Origin: Tetragonia tetragonoides
Lineage: Eukaryota; Streptophyta; Magnoliopsida; Caryophyllales; Aizoaceae
Direction of reading: 5' to 3'
Length of the DNA: 64,000 nt
Assembly: GCA_038025085.1 (NCBI GenBank)
Contig: CM076147.1
Coordinates: 997,001 to 1,061,000, forward strand
The notes beneath the pieces are model-generated. The model had not been told where the DNA came from. It ran no database searches and saw only the letters and a program-made list of their open reading frames with translations. Both the position numbers and the translations under genes were made by a program. Each line of letters begins with the position of its first letter. Within the stretch, counting starts at the first letter, position 1. Below, one piece after another: positions 1-10,200 of this stretch.

Positions 1-169
1 ATGTAGACTAGACAACCAAGGACAGAAGTATTTGCTACTCGGATTGACAGATGCTAGTGATTACTGATTATCTATGGCTATCTGTGAGAGGTCTTCTGCA
101 TACATATATGATCTTTATTGAAGTTGTAGTTTCTAGAAATTTAATGTGTGCTCTGCTTGTCAAAATCAG

Positions 170-193
170 GGAGATCCACCTGTGAGCATGTAA
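170..193 (+). CDS. Possible last coding exon of an upstream gene
   Basis: A pyrimidine-rich tract ending in CAG at 167-169 is followed by a short open frame (GDPPVSM) and a TAA stop at 191-193. The next ~330 bases are non-coding with an AATAAA-type signal at 518-523. This would fit the terminal exon and 3' UTR of a plus-strand gene that begins outside the window. The peptide is too short to assign to a family, so this is a weak call based only on splice and polyadenylation-like signals. Confidence 0.22.
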   Translation, partial: GDPPVSM

Positions 194-517
194 GGTTCGA
201 CCTTGGTGAAAGGAGGAACAGAACAGAAGCATTCATGTAACTTGCTAGCTCCGATGGATGGGGGTGAGAAAAGTATCTTTCCTCTGAACTGCTTTGTGTT
301 GAAAAGCTGTTACCCTTCCTTCAAACTCTGAGTTTGTTGGCAACTTGCATAATTGTATATATGTGAAGTTGGGGCGAAATGAATTCGTTGAAGAAGCCCA
401 TTGTATCTTGTTTTGTATTGTTTTTCTTTCGGGGGGCAATAGGGTATGGTTTCTGTGTTATCATTGTGGAAAACAAACATTTGCGTTCGAGTTTTTTATC
501 GCTTCTCAGGCTTCTGT

Positions 518-523
518 AATAAA
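518..523 (+). terminator. AATAAA-type polyadenylation signal
   Basis: An AATAAA hexamer lies about 325 bases after the possible terminal exon stop at 193. Such hexamers are common in AT-rich plant DNA, so it is only suggestive. Confidence 0.2.
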
Positions 524-673
524 AGCTTTACAATTCCGCGTAAATAATCTCAATTATGCTATGGTCATGTGAATTTTTGGCTTAGTAATGTGTTGATTCC
601 AGACAGATATGAAGTGTAAACATGAGCTTCCATCTGTAATCCACGCAGCTCGCCTCCGTGCTGGTAACAATTT

Positions 674-922
674 CCATCTACACTCAACCAACAGAGGTTG
701 GTCTAGTGGTAAAGGCCTTGGTGTTTGTTCCCTCATCACCGGGGTTCAAATCCTACAAGGGGCATTTGGCCCTATCCGTACCCCCCCTCCCCTCCCCCTC
801 CCCCTCCCGCAGTCCCCAAATGCCTGGCCACTTGCTCTCGGGCCCTTCCATAGATGGGTTAACCTAGAAGTAGGCCCTCACCGTCTTTAGAAGAAAAAGA
901 AAAAAAAAAACCATCTATACTC
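674..922 (+). mobile_element. tRNA-derived SINE with target-site duplication
   Basis: The body starts with a pol III A-box-like segment (TGGTCTAGTGGTAAAGG, about 699-715) and a B-box-like GGTTCAAATCC about 30 bases later. It ends in an A-rich tail at about 892-910. It is flanked by 12-bp direct repeats differing at one base (CCATCTACACTC at 674-685 and CCATCTATACTC at 911-922), as expected for L1-type target-primed insertion. The body is therefore 686-910. The open frames inside it are not genes. Confidence 0.82.
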
Positions 923-1367
923 TGACTTGTGATTTCTTACCTAGCTAGTTACCTGGAAGTTGTTATACAATGTCTCGCTAAGCTTGTCTTGGCTGCCCCC
1001 TCATCTCTATCCTTGTTTCTCATTTTTTGGCAATCGGTCTCCACTTAAAACATAAATACACCATAATGTACAGGCAAAACCTTTAGGCTTCCAACTTCAG
1101 ACTCTTACAAGTTTTAAAAATTAGTGAGTATTATTTTCATCGTGTTTGAATCAGAATTCATTTTCTTGAAGTTTTGTTCTTTAACATACTCATTTATTTT
1201 TGTTGGAAAATACTATATAATTTAACTAATTAAGGAAATATATGATAATTTTTTAGCTATAAAAGGAAAGAAAAATTAATGTTTTGGCCAAAGAAAGAGA
1301 TATACATTTCAATTTCTGATAATGCAATACCCGGTATTTACTCGGTTTCGCTCCCTCCTACCTAAAA
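923..1367. other. Non-coding AT-rich stretch
   Basis: No convincing gene, repeat or structured element is visible between the SINE and the next hairpin MITE. Confidence 0.5.
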
Positions 1368-1490
1368 CTGCAATTTGCAATCCTCCTCCCCCCTTCCCAA
1401 TCGGACAGGACAAGTAAACACATGTAAGAAGAAATGATTCTTACAAGTGCTTACTTGTCCTGTTTTAATTGAAGAGTGCAAATTGCAACC
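1368..1490. mobile_element. Short foldback MITE
   Basis: An inverted repeat spans almost the whole element. The left arm (GCAATTTGCA at 1370-1379, then a GGACAGGACAAGTAA block) is mirrored by the right arm (TTACTTGTCCTG, then TGCAAATTGC at 1478-1487), with a loop near 1430. A related hairpin with the same GCAAATTGCA-type end lies at 4308-4437, so this is a repeated family. Confidence 0.55.
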
Positions 1491-1814
1491 TCAAATAATG
1501 ATTGAGCCAGCACCTAAAAAAAAAAAAAAAGATTGAGCCTGAATTTAAGGATCAGGGATTATTGTCGTAGAAAAAAAAGAAATGTAATAACAGGAATTAA
1601 CTAGAATCAGATTCTGCCAATGAACTTGCATCAAAATACAAAACATAAAGGCATCTTGCAATTAATTAAACAACATCCTGATGATACTGAGGGGAACATT
1701 AAAAGAAAGGGAAGAAAACATTTAATTAGCTTAGTGGGTTATAAGTTGGTAACATGCCACAACAGAAACTAACTGCCAAGTATAGCAAAAGCCTTACAAA
1801 GGAGTGGTTTGAAA
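1491..1814. other. Non-coding stretch
   Basis: Poly-A runs (about 1516-1530 and 1570-1578) and AT-rich sequence. No gene or clear repeat is seen. Confidence 0.45.
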
Positions 1815-2148
1815 GGGTGTGTTCTTTTCCACTTATTGGATCTTACTCAATCAGTGGAAATAAGTGGCAAGACCTTACTCAATCAGTGAGAATCAGTGGG
1901 AGGACCTTACTCAATAAGTGGAAATCAGTGTCAGGATCTTACTCAATCAGTGAAAATCAGTGGCAGGACCCACATTTCTACTCACAGAATCAGTGGCAAG
2001 ACCTTATTGAATTAGTGGAAATCAGTGGCAGGACCTTACTCAATCAGTGGAAATCAGTGGCAAGACCTTACTCAATCAGTGGAAATCAGTGACAAGACCT
2101 TACTCAATTAGTGAGAATCAGTGAAAATCAGTGGAAAAGAACGCACCC
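1815..2148. mobile_element. TIR element with internal minisatellite expansion
   Basis: The ends form an 18-bp terminal inverted repeat with one mismatch: GGGTGTGTTCTTTTCCAC at 1815-1832 and the complement of GGGTGCGTTCTTTTCCAC at 2131-2148. The interior is a degenerate tandem array whose ~31-32-bp unit resembles CTTACTCAATCAGTGG plus AAATCAGTGGCAGGAC, with about nine imperfect copies. Elements at 12,221-15,090, 20,929-21,199 and perhaps 29,233-29,321 have related GTGCGTT/GTGTGTT-type ends. The 112-residue open frame across the array is a by-product of the repeat, not a gene. Confidence 0.62.
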
Positions 2149-2731
2149 AAAATCTCAGAACTATAACACTCACTTCCAAAACAAAAACAAAGACAAAAAA
2201 AAAAGGTGTCAAACTTAAAAACCGTTCAGGAATATTCTCTGTGCACTCCAGTTATAGTAAACTTTTTCTGCCTTTCAATCTAGTTAACATGTTTGCAGAT
2301 CCAGTGCTTCACTAGAAAATAGCCCTTGGAGGGTTGGAGCACCAATATACAATCCTCAAGGTAAGAGATCCTTATGGTGAGAAAACCCTTCTTTTAAGAG
2401 GTGTTTAATATTTTAAATTTAAGATTATACAATGATTAAATTTTCAAAATTAGGGATGAATTTGAGAGCAGGGTGACTTTAAGGATAAGATAACTTCTAT
2501 ATCGATCATCATACAGTTATACAAAAGAATCAACGTATTGTGGTAATGCATGTGCGTTCTCTATCTGTGAGAAAGTGATTATTGCATGTACTGGTGCTTA
2601 ATGAGAGAGTGTTACCCAATTCTTTGAAACTCAAGACCATGCTTTGTGTTCAGGAAATCTAGCTATCAACTATGCAAGGGTGTTGTGAGTAAGGATGGCA
2701 ATAGATATCCATCCAATGAACATTCACCCGT
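2149..2731. other. Non-coding stretch
   Basis: AT-rich DNA with no supported gene. No structure was recognised apart from purine-rich runs near 2190-2203. Confidence 0.45.
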
Positions 2732-2913
2732 TGTCCCGACAGTGACGGAGCCAAAGGAGTGATAATGGGAGTGCAAAAATTAAAAAAATAATGGTATAAT
2801 ATACTTATTACCATTTATTTTTCTTTTTTCCCTATAAAAATTCTGATTTTTGGTAGGAGTGGGGGAGTAAGGGGTCTCCTTTGACACCCCTTAGCTCCGC
2901 CACTGTGTCCCGA
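2732..2913. mobile_element. hAT-type MITE with 8-bp TSD
   Basis: The 166-bp element (2740-2905) begins CAGTGACGGAGCC and ends GCTCCGCCACTG, giving a terminal inverted repeat of the CAGTGGCGGAGC type. It is flanked by perfect 8-bp direct repeats TGTCCCGA at 2732-2739 and 2906-2913. An 8-bp TSD with CAGTG-type ends is characteristic of hAT transposons. There is no coding capacity. Confidence 0.85.
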
Positions 2914-3314
2914 TTCATTTTAAGTGGATATGAATGACCATAAATAGATGAATAAAGGATATACACGGGATATGGATATTTATTGGATGAATATGGATGA
3001 TGAGTTATCATTTATTATATATCCAACCGTTTACCGAAATTAAATTTATTATTTTATTTTATTTTTAAAATTTTAAATAAAGTATATATACATTGGGTTG
3101 CTTCTGTATTGTAAATAAATGAATAATTTTTTATTACCACCTTTTTCACATAATAATTGTTTCATTTGCGTTAGGAGGTGTCTTTGTATTTATTGTGAAA
3201 TGATTATTGAATTCATTTTAACGTCGACATTTTGAGGTGTGATTAGTGGATGTTCGTAATTTTTTCGGAGTTCTAATTTTTCTTACACAAGTCAAATTCA
3301 ATCATCAATTTAAT
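2914..3314. other. Non-coding AT-rich stretch
   Basis: Repeated GGATAT/GGATGA-type words (2930-3010) continue the sequence interrupted by the hAT MITE. No gene is seen. Confidence 0.4.
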
Positions 3315-3467
3315 TAAGAGCAAGTTTTGTATGAGATTAATTTATCAAAATATGGGGTCATTATTTGGAATTATAGAGATCATTTATGATAAGCAGTGAT
3401 CCTTATTTCATAAAAAGTGACTCCATCTCACCAAAAGTTACAAAAAAAAGTCTTATAGAAGATTTTG
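3315..3467. mobile_element. MITE, family with TATAAGAC-type ends (copy 1)
   Basis: The ~150-bp unit has ends resembling AAGTTTTGTATGAGA and TCTTATAGAAGATTTT in inverted arrangement, and an interior with GGTCA...AGTGATCC and AGTGACTCC motifs. The same layout (TATAAGAG-type end, TAAAATAAGGGGTCA, GTGACTC, GTTGGTCT, end) occurs at about 5706-5856, 15,975-16,142 and 31,893-32,030, and in part at 16,145-16,270. Confidence 0.55.
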
Positions 3468-3585
3468 TGTTCAAGTAAATGTATATTACCTTATATAATT
3501 GTCCATCATCAAAGCACATGAAACTAAATACTCACACACACATGACACAACAAACAAACCCCAAAGAGCTAAAATAGCTGGATGG

Positions 3586-3952
3586 TACTCCCTCCGGTCC
3601 ACGGAAATCTAGGCGTTTGGAGAATATGACTAATATTAAAGAAAACACATTTTAGCACAAAAAATCCAAATTTACCCTTAAAAGAGCACATGAGGTATTA
3701 ATAGAGAGAAAAAATAATATTTTAGTGGGTATTTATTGCTTTCCTTACTTTTGTATTACTTTCCTTACTTTTGTAGCTAGTGGCATGATAATTTTTTTTT
3801 TTTTTTTTATTTCTTTGCACGTGGGGGTGAGAAGGTGGGAGGGGAAAAATAGTAAAAGGTGCTCAAATACATATCATATGAGGAAACATAAAGATTTTCA
3901 TGGTTCAAACATAAGTAGAAAGCGTAAAGATTTTCGTGGATCGGAGGGAATA
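3586..3952. mobile_element. Stowaway/mariner-type MITE
   Basis: The 367-bp element has ends TACTCCCTCCGGTCCACG (3586-3603) and CGTGGATCGGAGGGAATA (3935-3952), an imperfect inverted repeat of the CTCCCTCCGTCCC type that is typical of plant Stowaway elements. Both ends carry a TA dinucleotide, consistent with the TA target of Tc1/mariner elements. The small open frame inside is incidental. Confidence 0.85.
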
Positions 3953-4307
3953 TTTAACATGTGGTACGTACTACTATTAAAGGTTCGTATACAAAAGCAC
4001 TTGAATAAAAACTAATATGCTCCACTAAAATTAAAACCAAAATTAAGATCAAGACACCCCCAACCCCAGTCCCCAAGTACTAGACAATTACAGTAAGTGA
4101 CCCTTTCCAAGGGCAAAAGTTTGACACGGCGAGTCGACTACTTAACTTTCACTTTTGGTTTCTTTACCACACGTGGGTTAAAAATTTCCACGAACGGCTG
4201 TAGAGTGTAGACCTACATGGCTCGGCCTCTTGTGGCATGTACAATAAACACTTTATAAGCCACCATGATGATGCATACGACTATAAGAGATGCTATCTGC
4301 GTCTTGA

Positions 4308-4437
4308 GTTTGTAATTTACAACCCAAATTAATACTGAACACATAAGTACTTGTAAAAGAAAAAATCAAGATTTCCCCTTGCGATTGCCTATGTGTTCAG
4401 TTTTAATTGATGGGTGCAAATTGCAGCGTCGTTAGAG
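4308..4437. mobile_element. Short foldback MITE, related to 1368-1490
   Basis: The left arm (TGTAATTTACAACCCAAATT, then CTGAACACATAAG) is mirrored by the right arm (CTATGTGTTCAG, then AATTGATGGGTGCAAATTGC). End sequence and size match the element at 1368-1490. Confidence 0.5.
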
Positions 4438-5705
4438 TAAGGTTTCACATATATAACACCCATTATGATTCATTGTAGAATAATTTTCCATACTTCACTC
4501 TCGTAAAGCCAAGACTAGCTAAGAGCGTGGTAGTCTCTATCCATTGTGAAAACTTTTTAAGTTGCCTTTTAAGTTACAATCTGTAAATCGAGTCATATAT
4601 ATAAAGACGGGATGATAATGAGTTTTAAACCCAACTATGTACGTTGAATTATGAGTAGTCCTTAATAATATTATCAGCCAATCTGGCTTAAATTTCTTAA
4701 AACTCTAAAATGTCCAAGTAATCAATAGTAGGAAAAAAAAAAAAAAAAAACAATAATATATGAGATATAGCAATTCCATGATGTTGAGAAAGTATCAAGC
4801 TATGTATGTTATACATGCGTTGTGTACCAAATTTATTGATGTTTTCTTTGAGGATCTCTACAAGGAGAATGATACATTCATCTACTGTGTTGCCAACCCA
4901 CAATTTTGTTGTGTCTATCTCTCTCCTCTATTTTCACAACTTCTCTCTTTTATTTTTAAAAGTAGCAATTAAAGAAAGAGAGAAAAAGACACAATATCTA
5001 AGTGGATTGGCCACTCACTGAATGGATAAAACATTTTCCTCCGTACAAACAAAAAAGAACACTAGAGCAATTTGAGTACGTAAAACAAAAAAAACTAATT
5101 TTTTTTTGTAAGGTGAAGATAAGTAGTTAATTTGATATTATTGTTTAATGCTCCATAAATGCACTGAACTTAAAGAATTTGGGACTTAGCATTAACAACC
5201 TCTATAAATACAACAAGGAATGCTCGAGATTTGCGAAAGAAAGGGGGAGAAAGGAGCGACAACTCCCAATTAACGGTTTAATATACATATATTCTTTTTT
5301 TCTCGTTTTTTTTTTATTTATAAGAAGTTCATCATTTTTACTATTGTCAAAATAATATAAAGGTAAAAAGCCTGAAAATTTTGTATTGCACTAGAATAAT
5401 ACTCCATCTAATCAAACTTGTACTTTCTTTGCTCTTGATTTACTTTTATTATTTTTTTCCTTTAGAATCATTTTCTCAATATAGTGGCACTCTTACACAA
5501 CAAAATAAAAAATAAAAAACCAAACCCATGGTGCCTAGTGGCATGCATGAGCGTTGTTGTCTAGTTCCTTCTTTGTACTTATTCTTCGTCGTTAAGCTAA
5601 TCTTCTAATTTGGTAATGTGGCACACCACTGCCCCACCTACCTTAAACACCTACAAAAGAATTTAACCCCACAACAAATATTAAATAAAATATATTAAAA
5701 ATACA
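4438..5705. other. Non-coding stretch
   Basis: Contains an A-rich tract at about 4733-4750, T-rich tracts near 5098-5107 and 5285-5320, and no supported gene. Short open frames at 4700-5020 show neither codon structure nor a recognisable domain. Confidence 0.45.
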
Positions 5706-5856
5706 AAAACTTGTATAAGAGGGTCTTTGTATAATTTTCGGGAAGACGCTGATCCCATTTAATAAAATAAGGGTCATGTTTTATAATAAATGGCCCTACA
5801 TTTCTAAATAGCGACTCTATTTTATTACGAGTTGGTCTTAAACCGGACTTTCTCAC
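5706..5856. mobile_element. MITE, TATAAGAC-end family (copy 2)
   Basis: Begins ACTTGTATAAGAGGGTCTTT and contains TAAAATAAGGGTCA, ATAAATGGCCC and GAGTTGGTCTTAA in the same order as the copy at 15,975-16,142. It lies about 250 bases upstream of the bZIP start. Confidence 0.55.
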
Positions 5857-5987
5857 TAAGAAAAACATAAAAAGTAAAAGTATATGCAGGAAAAAAGACC
5901 CACAAAAAAGAAAACTTTATTTTGTGGGACAAATATTGTGTGGCCTGTTCCTATCACGTTGCCCCCACACGCCCTTGAATTTATGTC

Positions 5988-5997
5988 CATAAATACC
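5988..5997 (+). promoter_or_regulatory. Candidate TATA box of the bZIP gene
   Basis: CATAAATACC lies about 115 bases upstream of the chosen bZIP ATG. It is followed by a pyrimidine-rich leader (TTCCCTTTTCCCTTCCC near 6018-6035), an arrangement common in plant promoters. Sequence-only call. Confidence 0.35.
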
Positions 5998-6107
5998 AAC
6001 CTCATACAACGCAATTCTTCCCTTTTCCCTTCCCAATTTCTCTCACTATAACATCTTGAAAGTTGAAATTTCCCATATTTTTTTCTCCGGTTTTTTCTCA
6101 AAAAAAA

Positions 6108-6584
6108 ATGATGTGTTCAGAAAACCCGGTTCATTTCCAACCGGCATTTGAAGGGTGTTTCACATTCAGCCCAAATGACCTCAACGAGTTGTTTTCATTT
6201 ATCGACTCGAACCCCCGGTCCGGTTCAGATGACACGAACCGGGAACCGAGCGAGGATATTAATAACAACAACAATAACAACAACGAGCGTAAAGTTAGGA
6301 GAATGATATCGAACCGGCTATCAGCTCGGCGGTCCAGGTGGCGAAAGAAGAGGCACTTAGAAGATGTAACGGTTCAGTTGAACCAGCTAAAAGTCCAAAA
6401 TCGGGAATTTAAAATCCGATTGGGAATGATCACGTGCCAGTCACATGTTGTTAAAAGAGAAAATGAGCGGCTTATTTGCGAGTCCATTTTGCTTAGGCAA
6501 AGACTCTCCTATCTCACTCACACTTTGCTCACTATCAACAAGCTTCAAAATAATACTCCAATTTTTAAAACTTCACATTATTAA
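6108..6584 (+). CDS. bZIP transcription factor, group-S-like, intronless
   Basis: Encodes a 158-residue protein of the basic leucine-zipper family, nuclear dimeric DNA-binding factors that recognise ACGT-core sites. The basic region at about residues 61-80 contains the N-x7-R signature (NRLSARRSR, Asn at residue 69) flanked by RKVRR and WRKKRH. A hydrophobic heptad follows at nine-residue register (V, L, F, I, V, L, L, L), giving about eight turns of zipper. The N-terminal third is acidic and ends in an (AAC)n-encoded run of Asn at residues 52-59. Short length, lack of introns and the SNR.SARRSR core resemble plant group S bZIPs. The start is the double ATG at 6108/6111. An in-frame ATG at 6063 would add 15 residues in a T-rich leader and is less likely. 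No upstream sucrose-control peptide was recognised. Confidence 0.85.
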   Translation: MMCSENPVHFQPAFEGCFTFSPNDLNELFSFIDSNPRSGSDDTNREPSEDINNNNNNNNERKVRRMISNRLSARRSRWRKKRHLEDVTVQLNQLKVQNREFKIRLGMITCQSHVVKRENERLICESILLRQRLSYLTHTLLTINKLQNNTPIFKTSHY

Positions 6585-7212
6585 TGGCTAAAGATATATA
6601 ATGCTCAGAATTTGCACCATTCTCTATTTTCTTTGATTATTTTGTATTTTTTTTCTTTTATTTATTTATTTTTTTTAACCATTTTGTACATTACTACGAG
6701 GCACAAAAACTCATTTGAGGATAGCGACTTAATTTTGGACTCTTTCGTTAAGGAATATATGCATGCACCATACTGTAAAATATTGAGCTTAATTTGTGTT
6801 TTGGAGGCTACATATATAACGTAGACGAAAATTTAATTAACCTTCTATCAGGTTTTTTTTTTTTTATTGATCTTAATTTTTTTTTGCTCTTATCATTTTG
6901 AATAAATGTCTCGTGTCTTTAGTTTGATGAAAGTCTACTTTTCTATAGGGCCAACAGAAAAGCATGCACAAGCTAAAGCTATTATGATAAGCTACTTTCT
7001 TTATCAAGATAAATAGTAATAGTATTTCTCCAATCATATAAATCTAGGTTTGACCAGTCACTACAGAAAAAGAAGTAAAAAAAGACATGCAATCAAATAC
7101 CAAAACAGCTTCACAAAGTATGTAGCAAGCAATGCCGACTGAAAGTTTCTGGAGCAAATGAGTTGATTGCTAGAGGCATGGGCAATGGACATACATCTAA
7201 ATTTTAAGATAA
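6585..7212. other. bZIP 3' flank, non-coding
   Basis: AT-rich with T runs at 6851-6863 and 6879-6886 and an AATAAA at about 6901. No gene is seen. Confidence 0.4.
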
Positions 7213-7505
7213 TCACAAAAACTCGTAGAAGACGGCCTCAAGGTGAGGCCACTTATACAAGCATTATGGTATGTTGTCGTTATGCTTATATAACATTTTG
7301 ATTATATTTTGGTAATACCCGATTAGACGACTCAATATTTTTGATATATAACTTGATAAAATAAAATGAAAGACAAGTTAATAATTTTTTTATGAGGCGG
7401 CCTCATACATGTATAAGCTGGTCAAAATAAAATATCACGTTTAATATATGATGGTTTGGTGTCACTCATGTATGAGGTTGCCTCATACATATTGAGTTTT
7501 TGTGA
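7213..7505. mobile_element. MITE with TCACAAAAACTC ends
   Basis: A perfect 12-bp inverted repeat, TCACAAAAACTC at 7213-7224 and GAGTTTTTGTGA at 7494-7505, bounds 293 bp that contain nested GAGGCGGCCTC/GAGGTTGCCTC palindromic segments. The element at about 25,822-25,944 shares the GAGGCCGCCTCAT...GAGTTTTTGTG end. Confidence 0.65.
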
Positions 7506-8937
7506 AGATTAGTATTCTTAATAAGGTACAAATAAGGTATTAGATATAAATGGCTTTGAGTGGGTTTTAAGATATATATTGGGTTGTATTGAGAGGTTGT
7601 CGAGTATGTCTTGTAAACTCTTTTCATTGTTCATAGTGAATTACTGTTCTTCCTTCGCCCATGATTTTCCCTTGTCTTGGGGTTTTCCACATTAAATTCT
7701 ATGTTATTGTTTCTCAATTTTTATTGTTTGGTTCAATTATCATATTGTTAATCACCTCCAAGAGTTAGAAATGGCTTAATTAGTTCCTAACATAAACAAA
7801 ATGGATGGTTGCTTATTGAGTAGTCGGAGTCCTATATGAAAAAAAAAACTATTTTGCTTTTTTGGTAGGAGAGATGAGAAATAGTTGTTAATAATAGGAG
7901 AGAAAAAGGATTAGTGTGTGCGTGTATTCTTGTGCATGTGTGTGGGATTCACGCTTGATTTTTATTTGTATGTATTATTAACGAAGACAAGGTTGAATTA
8001 GATCAAATAGACATCATAATTATACTCATGGTAAATGGTGTATAGTGTGGAGGGCCTTAATATTGACTTTATTTTTTGGCAATAAGTTGCCTTAATAAAA
8101 AAATTATTTTTCCGTGTAAAACAAAAGGTGAAAACAAGTGTTAAAAATAATTGGTGTTAAAACGGATGCCAAAAAGAAACAAAAAATTAGAGAGATCGAC
8201 AAATAGATTCATCGTGGTTTACCAACTTTATCACGTCCACAACAAAGGAGGAGATCATAATACCCTGAGAGTTTACAAAATACAGAATATATAGATAAAA
8301 CTAGGATTTTCCATAATATACCTTGAGTTTCCAATAATAATTAGATTGGTCTTAGAAAATGAGCTTGGACCAAAAACGGAATACCAAACAAAATATATCG
8401 TAAAGGCATTAATTCGAAGTGGCAGACATAAGATTTCAAGGCATTAACCTAAGCTAAGAGTTGGCCGGAGAGAAATGAGGTAGATGTATGAGAAAGTGAT
8501 AAGGAGGGATGAGAAAAGATTGATAAAGTAATAGTAGTGGGTACTCCCTAAGACATAAATTCATTAATTGGACATCCAATCCAACCAAGTTTTTATTTGC
8601 AGTGTTAAGTTGGTTCTTTCAGTTATTTCAGGACAATGATGGTCTCAGCTTGAGTTTGTATCAGTTTGAACACTCAAAGTCATAAAGTATATGGATATTT
8701 AAAGAAGTAAGGTAATATAATATAGGATTAATTATTATAATAGAAATATTTTAAACTCTTGATATTGGTTAGGATAATCTGAGCCGTTAATTAATTTAAA
8801 TAAAATAAAAATATAAATTATTTATACATTTTAATCCTGACTAAATAATCTGTCATTCGTTATTACTAGTTATAACATACTATTAATCTTACCTAACTAC
8901 AATATTAGTTGGACCCAATAAAAAATACGATAACTTA
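7506..8937. other. Non-coding stretch
   Basis: 1.4 kb of AT-rich DNA without a supported gene, RNA or bounded element. Long open frames are absent on both strands. Confidence 0.5.
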
Positions 8938-9248
8938 TACGGCTATGTTTGGCACGACCAACTAGCTTTTCAATAAAAGCTACAACTTGAAGCTTGCAGC
9001 TAGTATTTTTTTACCTCTGATACCAAATAGTACAGTTTGCCATTAGATTTTCACTTTGCAGCTATAGCTACAGCTAATTTTGTGAAAGCTATCCCTGCAA
9101 GCTTTCACGCTACAATTACTACAGCTAGTTTTATTAGCATTTTGTAGCCCTTTTTAGCAGTTTTCTACTAATTTTATTCTTTGATTTACATTTGACAGTT
9201 ACAACTACAGCTACGGCTACATAACTAATTTGGCCAAACATAGCCGTA
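8938..9248. mobile_element. MITE with perfect 16-bp TIR
   Basis: TACGGCTATGTTTGGC at 8938-8953 is exactly inverted at 9233-9248. The 311-bp interior is rich in CTACAGCTA and AGCTAGT words and has no coding capacity. The GGCTATGTTTGGC-type end is of a kind seen in plant MITEs. I could not define the target duplication, so the superfamily is left open. Confidence 0.75.
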
Positions 9249-9883
9249 GTGGTTAGCCCTAATTATAGTGATTGAGGATTAGCGAATAATTTTTCTACTA
9301 CTAGATTCTTCCTAAGATTCCTTGAGTTAAATTTAATACTCATCACGACAACGCCATCTAGCAGACTTTTCCATTCGTGTCTTTCTGCGACACATTGTAC
9401 TATTTTTAAGGATATATATGGTTCCACTAAAATCTACCACGGATGCATATACTTATACTACAGTGAATTATATATTAACCAACTTTATGGTGTAATTAAG
9501 TAAATTAATCAAATGTTTCCTTTATACATAGTGTAAGACATTGATGGATTTACTTAAACCGCCAAAAGTGTTCTTGATCTAATCTCATGATCATAAGACT
9601 TTTATTATTTATTTTACGTAAGAGGGTTACGTTGCTAGCTTTTCTAGCCACTTTTCCTTATTAATCATTGCAGAAATTTTTTATTTACCTTTCGAATTCA
9701 CATGGTGTCGTCATTGTTCACCACCATCTACGTACTATCACTTTTTTGATTATGCAAATGGCTTTAATTTATCGTCTTTCAATCTATATTACATAGAGAC
9801 GGTAACAGGCATTATTAGGCTTGTAAAGCGAGAAAGGAGAGAGACTAATTGTGCCAACTGTAGAATTGTCTACCGCGGTATAC
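9249..9883. other. Non-coding stretch
   Basis: No supported gene or element. Confidence 0.45.
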
Positions 9884-10064
9884 GTATTAGGTAGGATAAA
9901 TATTAGTTTAGCCACCGGGTAGTCTACCCGGGTGATGTGTGAATTGGTGATTAGTTGAATTTTGATGTTTTATATTTTAAGCTGAAAATAATTTATTTGA
10001 GTTTCAATGTACATGCTTATATTTCTTACCCGGTGGGTAAACTAAGCATTCTCCGTATTAGGTA
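9884..10064. mobile_element. Mutator-like MITE with 10-bp TSD
   Basis: A 161-bp element (9894-10,054) starts GGATAAATATTAGTTTAGCC and ends with the inverse of GGAGAATGCTTAGTTTACCC. Inner ACCGGGTAG/TACCCGGT segments are also inverted. Perfect 10-bp direct repeats GTATTAGGTA flank it at 9884-9893 and 10,055-10,064. A 9-11-bp TSD is typical of Mutator-like elements. Confidence 0.75.
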
Positions 10065-10200
10065 TATTACCTTATTATGTTGTCAAGATCCAAGCAAATA
10101 AAGTTTGAGGTAAATAAAGGTTGGGATAGACTTTAAAGCAATTGATAAGGCGGGTAGCAAGCAAGCTGGGTTGGAAAGTTCTACTCTTGAATATGACTTA

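Noticed and set aside
697..760. A functional tRNA gene
   Set aside because: Only the A and B boxes are tRNA-like. No complete cloverleaf with acceptor stem could be paired, and the segment is the head of a SINE.
609..890. Overlapping ORFs of 93 and 69 residues
   Set aside because: They coincide with a SINE that has its own pol III boxes, A tail and TSD.
4733..4903. A membrane-type small ORF on the minus strand near the poly-A tract
   Set aside because: The Phe-rich end is the translation of the A-rich tract. No other coding evidence.
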